From NCBI GenBank assembly GCA_947627465.1, contig CANQWD010000005.1, forward strand, positions 1 to 64,000: a DNA stretch of 64,000 nucleotides, in the 5' to 3' direction. The notes beneath the pieces were generated by a model. The model ran no database searches, was not told the origin of the DNA, and worked only from the letters and a program-made list of their open reading frames with translations. Source of the stretch: an uncultured Clostridia bacterium. GTDB taxonomy: Bacteria > Bacillota > Clostridia > Oscillospirales > Ruminococcaceae. A program made the translations under genes and the position numbers. Below are positions 58,351-64,000 of the stretch, piece after piece; position 1 is the first letter of the stretch; every line of letters begins with the position of its first letter.

Positions 58351-58983
58351 ATGAAAAAAGCAATTATCGGCAAGAAGATCGGTATGACGCAGATCTTCGA
58401 CGAAGCAGGCAAGGTCGTTCCCGTAACGGTAATCGAAGCGGGTCCCTGCGTGGTCGTTCAAAAGAAAACGACCGAAAACGACGGCTATGAAGCTGTTCAG
58501 ATCGGTTTCGGCGACGTTTCCGCAAAGCACGTGAACAAGCCGGAACAGGGTCACTTCAAGAAGAACGACGTAGCTTTCAAGAAAACCCTTAAGGAGTTCA
58601 GACTTGACGACATCAGTGCCGTAAATACGGGCGACATCATCAAGGCGGACGTTTTCGCCGAGGGCGACGTTATCGACGTTGCGGGCGTATCCAAGGGTAA
58701 AGGTTACGCGGGCGCTATCAAGCGTCACAATCAGCACAGACTGAGAGAATCGCACGGTACAGGTCCTGTTGCTCGTGAAGCTGGCTCCATGGGCGCTTGC
58801 TCCAGCCCTTCGAGAATTTTCAAGGGCAAGAAAATGGCAGGTCACCTCGGTGCGGAGAACGTTACCGTACAGAACCTCGTAGTAGTAAAAGTTGACGCGG
58901 AAAACAACCTCATCGCGGTAAAGGGCGCTGTTCCCGGACCCAAGGGCGGCGTTGTTACTATCTGCGACGCGGTTAAAGCTTAA
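58351..58983 (+). CDS. rplC: 50S ribosomal protein L3
   Basis: 210 aa. [20 protein letters not shown] at the N-terminus and the region [28 protein letters not shown] (in part: [17 protein letters not shown]) near 145-165 identify L3. AAAGGAGG precedes the ATG. Confidence 0.97.
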   Translation: MKKAIIGKKIGMTQIFDEAGKVVPVTVIEAGPCVVVQKKTTENDGYEAVQIGFGDVSAKHVNKPEQGHFKKNDVAFKKTLKEFRLDDISAVNTGDIIKADVFAEGDVIDVAGVSKGKGYAGAIKRHNQHRLRESHGTGPVAREAGSMGACSSPSRIFKGKKMAGHLGAENVTVQNLVVVKVDAENNLIAVKGAVPGPKGGVVTICDAVKA

Positions 58984-59003
58984 AGAAAAGGAGGACGATT
59001 ACT

Positions 59004-59627
59004 ATGTCAAAGATAAACGTAGTTGATATGGCGGGTAAAGTCGTTTCCGAGCTTGAGCTTAACGACGCGGTTTTCGGTATCGAGCCGAATAAGACCGCAA
59101 TGCATTCCGCAGTTGTAAACTATTTGGCAAATCAGCGCCAGGGCACGCAAAGCACGCTCACGAGAACGGAAGTTCGCGGCGGCGGCAGAAAGCCTTGGAG
59201 ACAAAAGGTTACGGGTCACGCAAGACAGGGCTCGACGAGAGCGCCTCAGTGGAGACACGGCGGTATCGCGCTCGGCCCGAAGCCCCGTTCTTACAGATTT
59301 GCGATAAACAAGAAAGTAAGACAGCTTGCCATCAAGTCCGCTCTTTCGGGCAAGGTTATAGACAACGAGATGATCGTGGTTGATAGCATTGCAACGGACG
59401 AGTTTAAGACCAAGAATATGGTAAATATGCTCAAGGCTATCGGCGCGGAGGACAAGACCCTCATCGTGCTCGACGGCGTTGACAATAAGGTCGTAAAGTC
59501 GGCGGCTAATATCGCTGACGTTAAGACCACGCAAGTAAACACGCTGAACGTTTACGATATACTCAACTGCAACAAGTTCGTTATCGTAAAGAGCGCTGTT
59601 GAAAAGCTTGAGGAGGTGTACGCATAA
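59004..59627 (+). CDS. rplD: 50S ribosomal protein L4
   Basis: 207 aa. The extended loop with GTQSTLTRTEVRGGGRKPW and KGTGHARQGSTRAPQ-like sequence (here TGHARQGSTRAPQWRHGG) is diagnostic. In E. coli L4 represses its own operon through the leader and promotes attenuation; whether this applies here is unknown. The stop overlaps the rplW start by 1 nt. Confidence 0.97.
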   Translation: MSKINVVDMAGKVVSELELNDAVFGIEPNKTAMHSAVVNYLANQRQGTQSTLTRTEVRGGGRKPWRQKVTGHARQGSTRAPQWRHGGIALGPKPRSYRFAINKKVRQLAIKSALSGKVIDNEMIVVDSIATDEFKTKNMVNMLKAIGAEDKTLIVLDGVDNKVVKSAANIADVKTTQVNTLNVYDILNCNKFVIVKSAVEKLEEVYA

Positions 59628-59926
59628 TGGAAAAGGTCGCACAGGACATTATCATTAAGCCCATCATCACCGAGGCTTCCATGGATTGCCTGAAGCAAGG
59701 CAAGTACACCTTTAAGGTAGCGAAAACCGCTAACAAGATCGAGATCGCCAAGGCGGTCGAGGCATTGTTCAAGGGCGTTAAGGTCGCTAAGGTGAACACG
59801 GTTTCCGTTCGCGGAAGAAAAAAGAGAATGGGCAGAAGCGAGGGCTACACTTCCGATTGGAAGAAAGCTATCGTAACCCTTAAGGAAGGCTCTAAGACGA
59901 TCGAGTTCTTCGACGGAATGATTTAA
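59627..59926 (+). CDS. rplW: 50S ribosomal protein L23
   Basis: 99 aa. DIIIKPIITEASM near the start and RGRKKRMGRSEGYTSDWKKA near the end are typical. L23 lies at the tunnel exit and is a docking site for trigger factor and SRP. Translation is coupled to rplD. Confidence 0.96.
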   Translation: MEKVAQDIIIKPIITEASMDCLKQGKYTFKVAKTANKIEIAKAVEALFKGVKVAKVNTVSVRGRKKRMGRSEGYTSDWKKAIVTLKEGSKTIEFFDGMI

Positions 59927-59950
59927 TTAAGTAAGGAGTGAACATCCACA

Positions 59951-60784
59951 ATGGCTATTAAGGCATACAAGCCCGTCAACAACAGCCGCAGAAATATGAC
60001 TGTTACCGACTACAGCGGGCTTTCAAAGGTAGCTCCCGAAAAAAGTCTTCTGGAGCCTATCAAAAAGACTGCCGGCAGAAACAGCTACGGCAGAATAACC
60101 GTTCGTCATATCGGCGGCGGCAACAGAAAGAAATATCGCGTTATCGACTTTAAGAGAGATAAAAGAGGCATGAACGCCGAAGTAAAAACTCTTGAGTACG
60201 ATCCGAACAGAAGCGCGTTTATCGCGCTGGTTCAGTACGAGGACGGCGAGAAGCGCTACATCATCGCGCCGGACGGACTGAAAGTCGGCGATACGGTACG
60301 CGCCGGCAGCGATGCGGACATCAAACCCGGCAACGCTCTTGCGCTCAGCGATATCCCCGTTGGTACCGTAATTCACAATATCGAGCTTTATCCCGGCAAG
60401 GGCGCTCAGCTTGTAAGAAGCGCGGGCAATATGGCTCAGCTTATGGCAAAGGAGAACGGCTACGCGCTGCTCCGTTTGCCGAGCGGCGAGCTTAGAAACG
60501 TATCGCAGCTTTGCTACGCTTCTATCGGAACGGTTTCCAATCTCGACCACGAGAACGTAAACAGAGGTAAGGCAGGTAAGACCCGTCACCTCGGTATCAG
60601 ACCGACCGTCCGCGGTTCTGTTATGAACCCGAACGACCACCCGCACGGCGGTGGTGAGGGTAAGTCCCCCGTTGGACGTCCCGGACCCGTTACCCCGTGG
60701 GGCAAGCCCGCGTTGGGCTACAAGACGCGCTCTACAAAGAAAGCGTCCAACAAGTTTATCGTTAAGAGAAGAAACGGAAAGTAA
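59951..60784 (+). CDS. rplB: 50S ribosomal protein L2
   Basis: 277 aa. The conserved N-terminal motif [17 protein letters not shown] and the C-terminal [20 protein letters not shown]-type region (with the essential histidine) are complete. GGAGTG lies before the start. It is followed by an unusual 229-bp insertion before rpsS. Confidence 0.97.
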   Translation: MAIKAYKPVNNSRRNMTVTDYSGLSKVAPEKSLLEPIKKTAGRNSYGRITVRHIGGGNRKKYRVIDFKRDKRGMNAEVKTLEYDPNRSAFIALVQYEDGEKRYIIAPDGLKVGDTVRAGSDADIKPGNALALSDIPVGTVIHNIELYPGKGAQLVRSAGNMAQLMAKENGYALLRLPSGELRNVSQLCYASIGTVSNLDHENVNRGKAGKTRHLGIRPTVRGSVMNPNDHPHGGGEGKSPVGRPGPVTPWGKPALGYKTRSTKKASNKFIVKRRNGK

Positions 60785-60785
60785 A

Positions 60786-60980
60786 TTAGAAGCAAGAGAA
60801 TAGAGGTAAGAAGTAAGAGAGCGGCAGTCGGATAACGACCATAGTCTCAAAAAAGCCTTATCTCTGAGGATCTGATTTCTGAAATACTATTCACAATAAC
60901 ATTCGGTTGCTGTTAATAAGAGTGAACACGTAAATGTTCGGAGGTCTTACCTCTTAAACATCTTACCTCTAATTCACTAA
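60786..60980. mobile_element. Inverted-repeat element D inside the S10 operon
   Basis: Between rplB and rpsS the left part contains AGAGGTAAGA (60802-60811) and the right part two copies of its inverse TCTTACCTCT (60945-60954 and 60961-60970). Outer words TTAGAAGCAAGAG and CTCTAATTCACTAA extend the symmetry loosely. There is no ORF. The junction between these two genes is normally short, so a non-coding insertion element is the simplest explanation. Confidence 0.7.
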
Positions 60981-61013
60981 TTAACTTGCAGCTTAACTGA
61001 AAGGAATAATACA

Positions 61014-61292
61014 ATGGGAAGAAGCATTAAGAAGGGACCTTTCGTGCAAGAGGCTCTTATGAAAAGAGTGCTTGACATGAACGAAAAGGGCGAGAAGAAG
61101 GTTCTGAAAACATGGAGCCGCGCTTCGACGATTTTCCCCGAATTCGTAGGTCACACATTCGCCGTTCATGACGGCAGAAAACACGTTCCGGTATACGTTA
61201 CCGAGGATATGGTAGGACACAAGCTCGGTGAGTTTGCTCCCACGCGCACCTTTAAGGGTCACGCGGGCAGCAAGACTACAGCCAAGAAGTAA
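61014..61292 (+). CDS. rpsS: 30S ribosomal protein S19
   Basis: 92 aa. [18 protein letters not shown] and [19 protein letters not shown] identify S19. AAAGGAA precedes the ATG. The upstream inverted-repeat element separates it from rplB but no terminator T-run is seen, so readthrough is expected. Confidence 0.97.
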   Translation: MGRSIKKGPFVQEALMKRVLDMNEKGEKKVLKTWSRASTIFPEFVGHTFAVHDGRKHVPVYVTEDMVGHKLGEFAPTRTFKGHAGSKTTAKK

Positions 61293-61304
61293 GGAGGAGA
61301 TAAT

Positions 61305-61640
61305 ATGGAAGCTAGAGCAAGTCTCAGACAGGTTCGTATTTCTCCGAGAAAGGTCGGCATCGTGCTTGATCTTATAAGAAATAAGCCTGTTGAATACGCA
61401 ATGGCAGTGCTGAACAACACGCCGAAGTCCGCTTGCGAGCCGCTCGCGAAGCTCTTAAAGAGCGCAGTTGCGAACGCGGAGAACAACCACAATATGGATA
61501 CCTCCAGACTGTATGTTTCGGAAGCGCACGTAGGTCCCGGCATTACGCTTAAGCGTATCAGAGCAAAGGATCACGGACGCGCTCACAGAATTTTAAAGAG
61601 AACGTCCAACATCACGCTGGTTGTTAAAGAAGCTGAATAA
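61305..61640 (+). CDS. rplV: 50S ribosomal protein L22
   Basis: 111 aa. [18 protein letters not shown] near 10-27 and the C-terminal hairpin [20 protein letters not shown] (in part: [16 protein letters not shown]), which lines the exit tunnel and can carry macrolide-resistance changes, are present. GGAGGAG precedes the ATG, 12 nt after rpsS. Confidence 0.97.
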   Translation: MEARASLRQVRISPRKVGIVLDLIRNKPVEYAMAVLNNTPKSACEPLAKLLKSAVANAENNHNMDTSRLYVSEAHVGPGITLKRIRAKDHGRAHRILKRTSNITLVVKEAE

Positions 61641-61654
61641 GGAGGAGAATAACA

Positions 61655-62488
61655 ATGGGTCAGAAAGTTAATCCCCACGGACTCAGAGTGGGCGTTATCA
61701 AGGATTGGGATTCTCGCTGGTTCGCGGGCAAAGCAACCTTCGGTGATACACTCGTTGAGGATTATAAAATTCGCGATTATCTTATGAACAAAAAGAAGTT
61801 CGTAAGCTCTAAGGGCGACAAGAACGCGCAGACGCTCTCCCGCGCCGTTGGAATTTCCAAGGTGGAGATCGAGCGCACGGGCGCGGATAAAATTAAGGTC
61901 TACATTCACGCGGCAAAGCCCGGTATGCTTATCGGCGTTAAGGGCGCGGAGATCGAGAAGCTGAAAGCGGAGCTTGAAAAGCTTGCTCCCGGCAAGAAGG
62001 TTTCGCTTGATATCGTTGAGATAAAGAACCCCGATTTGAATGCGCAGCTCGTTGCGGACAATATCGCAATGCAGCTTGAGGGACGCGTTTCGTTCCGCCG
62101 CGCTATGAAGCAGGTTATCGGCAGAACGATGAAGAGCGGCGCAAAGGGTATCAAGACAATGGTAAGCGGTCGCTTGGGCGGCGCTGAAATTGCAAGAGCA
62201 GAGAGCTACCACGAGGGTACTATCCCGCTTCAGACTTTGAGAGCGGATATCGACTACGGCGTAGCAAGAGCAAATACCACTTACGGCGTTATCGGCGTTA
62301 AGGTTTGGATTTACAACGGCGAAGTTTTGAAGGGCGAAATTCCCGCTAATAGAAACGAGCAGCGCAATGATCGCAATGACCGCCGCCGTAACGACAGAGC
62401 AAACGGCAGAGGCGGACGCGACGACAGACGTCCGCGCCGTCCGAGAGAAAACAGAGAAGCTAAAAAAACAGAAGGAGGTAACGACTAA
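61655..62488 (+). CDS. rpsC: 30S ribosomal protein S3 with basic C-terminal extension
   Basis: 277 aa against the usual 215-235. [20 protein letters not shown] at the start, the KH domain ([17 protein letters not shown]) and the [12 protein letters not shown] motif are complete. After about residue 228 follows a low-complexity tail of some 48 residues with [12 protein letters not shown] and RPRRPRENR repeats, probably disordered and RNA-binding. The stop overlaps the rplP start. Confidence 0.96.
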   Translation: MGQKVNPHGLRVGVIKDWDSRWFAGKATFGDTLVEDYKIRDYLMNKKKFVSSKGDKNAQTLSRAVGISKVEIERTGADKIKVYIHAAKPGMLIGVKGAEIEKLKAELEKLAPGKKVSLDIVEIKNPDLNAQLVADNIAMQLEGRVSFRRAMKQVIGRTMKSGAKGIKTMVSGRLGGAEIARAESYHEGTIPLQTLRADIDYGVARANTTYGVIGVKVWIYNGEVLKGEIPANRNEQRNDRNDRRRNDRANGRGGRDDRRPRRPRENREAKKTEGGND

Positions 62489-62910
62489 TGCTGCTTCCTA
62501 AGAGAGTAAAATACAGACGTGTACAAAGAGGTCGCCGCAAGGGTGTTGCTACAAGAGGCAACAAGGTGTCCAACGGCGAGTACGGACTTCAGGCGCTTGA
62601 ATGCGCTTGGATAAAGTCCAACCAGATCGAGGCTGCCCGTATCGCTATGACGCGTTACATCAAGCGCGGCGGTCAGGTTTGGATAAAGATATTCCCCGAC
62701 AAGCCCGTAACGAGCAAGCCGCTCGGAACCCGTATGGGTTCGGGAAAGGGCGCTCCCGAATATTGGGTAGCGGTCGTTAAGCCCGGACGCGTAATGTTCG
62801 AGATCGCAGGCGTTCCCGAAGAAACGGCAAGAGAGGCTATGCGTCTCGCGATGCACAAGCTTCCCATTAAGTGCAAATTCGTAAAGAAAGAAGACGGAGG
62901 TGAGCAGTAA
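62488..62910 (+). CDS. rplP: 50S ribosomal protein L16
   Basis: 140 aa. [19 protein letters not shown] at the N-terminus and the [21 protein letters not shown] region near 83-103 (in part: [15 protein letters not shown]) are diagnostic. GGAGG lies inside the end of rpsC. Its end overlaps rpmC by 1 nt. Confidence 0.97.
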   Translation: MLLPKRVKYRRVQRGRRKGVATRGNKVSNGEYGLQALECAWIKSNQIEAARIAMTRYIKRGGQVWIKIFPDKPVTSKPLGTRMGSGKGAPEYWVAVVKPGRVMFEIAGVPEETAREAMRLAMHKLPIKCKFVKKEDGGEQ

Positions 62911-63110
62911 TGAAGGCTTCTGAAATCAAATTTATGACCGATCCGGAGCTTGATACCAAGCTTGCCGAACTCAAACAAGAGCTTTTCAACCTGCGCTTCC
63001 AGCTCGCCGTAAATCAGCTTGACAACCCCACCAGAATTAAGGCGGTCAAGAAAGATATCGCGCGCATCAAGACCATTCAGCGCGAACGTCAGCTTACGGC
63101 GGAGAATTGA
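62910..63110 (+). CDS. rpmC: 50S ribosomal protein L29
   Basis: 66 aa, two-helix protein. [19 protein letters not shown] and [11 protein letters not shown] are typical. GGAGGTGAG overlaps the end of rplP, indicating coupled translation. Confidence 0.95.
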   Translation: MKASEIKFMTDPELDTKLAELKQELFNLRFQLAVNQLDNPTRIKAVKKDIARIKTIQRERQLTAEN

Positions 63111-63134
63111 GGAAGGAGGATAAAGAACTAAACT

Positions 63135-63389
63135 ATGGAAAGAAATCTTAGAAAAACAAGAGTCGGCAGAGTAGTAAGCAACAAGATGGACAAGACAATA
63201 GTTGTAGCCATCGAGGATAATGTTCGTCATCCTCTTTACAAGAAAATCGTAAAGCGCACCATTAAGCTCAAGGCTCACGACGAGCAGAACACCTGCAACA
63301 TCGGCGACAGAGTTGAGATCATGGAGACGCGTCCGCTTTCTAAGGATAAGAGATGGCGTTTGGTTAATGTAATAGAGCGCGCTAAGTAA
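63135..63389 (+). CDS. rpsQ: 30S ribosomal protein S17
   Basis: 84 aa. [20 protein letters not shown] and the late [14 protein letters not shown] motif identify S17. GGAAGGAGG precedes the ATG. Confidence 0.96.
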   Translation: MERNLRKTRVGRVVSNKMDKTIVVAIEDNVRHPLYKKIVKRTIKLKAHDEQNTCNIGDRVEIMETRPLSKDKRWRLVNVIERAK

Positions 63390-63429
63390 TTGGCGGATAT
63401 TTTAAGAATGCGAAAGGAGAAGCATTGCC

Positions 63430-63798
63430 ATGATTCAGATGCAGACATTGCTTAAAGTTGCCGACAACACCGGCGCAAAAGAGCTTATGTGTATCAGAGT
63501 GCTCGGCGGCACCCGCAGAAGATACGCAAATATCGGCGACGTTATCGTAGCGTCGGTAAAAAAAGCTACACCCGGCGGCGTTGTTAAAAAAGGCGACGTT
63601 GTAAAGGCTGTTGTAGTCCGCTCCGCAAAGGGCTTGAGACGCGACGACGGCACATATATCCGCTTTGACGAGAACGCGGCGGTTATAATCAAAGAGGACA
63701 AAAATCCGAGAGGAACTCGTATTTTTGGGCCGGTAGCAAGAGAGCTTAGAGACAAGGATTATATGAAGATCCTGTCGCTCGCTCCGGAAGTACTGTAA
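63430..63798 (+). CDS. rplN: 50S ribosomal protein L14
   Basis: 122 aa. [19 protein letters not shown] and the C-terminal [20 protein letters not shown] are unchanged family landmarks. GAAAGGAG precedes the start. Confidence 0.97.
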   Translation: MIQMQTLLKVADNTGAKELMCIRVLGGTRRRYANIGDVIVASVKKATPGGVVKKGDVVKAVVVRSAKGLRRDDGTYIRFDENAAVIIKEDKNPRGTRIFGPVARELRDKDYMKILSLAPEVL

Positions 63799-63812
63799 GG
63801 AGGTATCGTAAG

Positions 63813-64000
63813 ATGAGTAAGGTTCACGTAAAAACAGGCGATACCGTAATGCTTATGGTCGGCGATAAAAAAGGCGACAGAGGCAAGACCGGAAAGGTTT
63901 TGGAGGTATCTCCCAAAGAGGGCAAGGTTATCGTTGAGGGTATCAACCTCGTAACCAAGCACGTAAAGCCCAAGCGTCAAGGTGAAATGGGCGGCAGAGT
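63813..64000 (+). CDS. rplX: 50S ribosomal protein L24 (cut by window end)
   Basis: The first 62 codons are present, beginning [20 protein letters not shown] and including the KOW motif ([16 protein letters not shown]) and [22 protein letters not shown] precedes the ATG. The rest of the gene and operon (rplE onward, expected) lies to the right. Confidence 0.95.
   Translation, partial: MSKVHVKTGDTVMLMVGDKKGDRGKTGKVLEVSPKEGKVIVEGINLVTKHVKPKRQGEMGGR

Overview
The window looks like the chromosome of a spore-forming, Gram-positive Clostridia bacterium, most like the Oscillospirales/Ruminococcaceae group. The evidence is a small SRP RNA directly ahead of dnaX-ybaB, a germination protease (gpr) divergent from rpsT, a SpoIIQ-like M23 protein, an S10/spc ribosomal operon in Firmicutes order, EFR1-type ferredoxin and QueT genes, a secretin-less type IV pilus locus, and many near-perfect sigma-A promoters (TTGACA-17-TATAAT). 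I see no rRNA, tRNA, CRISPR array, prophage or complete insertion sequence.

Layout. 0-4.4 kb: a 108-bp tandem repeat, a GltA/NfnB-type flavoprotein, a GH25 lysozyme and a SpoIIQ-like protein. 4.6-9.7 kb: SRP RNA, dnaX, ybaB, a comEC-like gene and recR. 9.8-12.3 kb: fused secDF on the minus strand. 12.5-19.0 kb: two large c-di-GMP phosphodiesterases with degenerate GGDEF domains. 19.1-23.6 kb: four tandem, coupled LRR genes and the 3' remnant of a fifth, with an EFR1 ferredoxin gene between. 23.6-26.2 kb: a GntR/YtrA-controlled ABC exporter. 26.5-29.3 kb: a leader ORF, two ComEA-like genes, a SIR2-like protein and a macrodomain protein. 29.3-34.2 kb: preQ1-I riboswitch and queT, a VanZ-like gene, small HTH regulators, rplM-rpsI and a SLOG protein. 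34.4-46.9 kb: a type IV pilus locus. 47.4-55.5 kb: glycogen phosphorylase, small regulators, an HD hydrolase, a lipoprotein, a TPR-SUFU protein, a flavin split-barrel protein and rpsT. 55.8-57.3 kb: gpr and a small anchored protein. 57.4-64 kb: the S10 operon from a long leader to a truncated rplX.

How the parts may connect (inference). The pilus proteins, two ComEA-like proteins and a ComEC-like channel together suggest DNA uptake or transformation. The two EAL proteins plus the MshEN domain of PilB suggest c-di-GMP control of the pilus. The SIR2-like and macrodomain genes form a small NAD/ADP-ribose module that appears co-transcribed with the comEA-like genes; this is the most novel-looking arrangement here.

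Several short inverted-repeat elements (30.2, 30.3, 47.2 and 60.8 kb, plus a two-copy family at 12.55 and 49.94 kb) look like non-coding mobile or REP-like elements. One sits inside the S10 operon.
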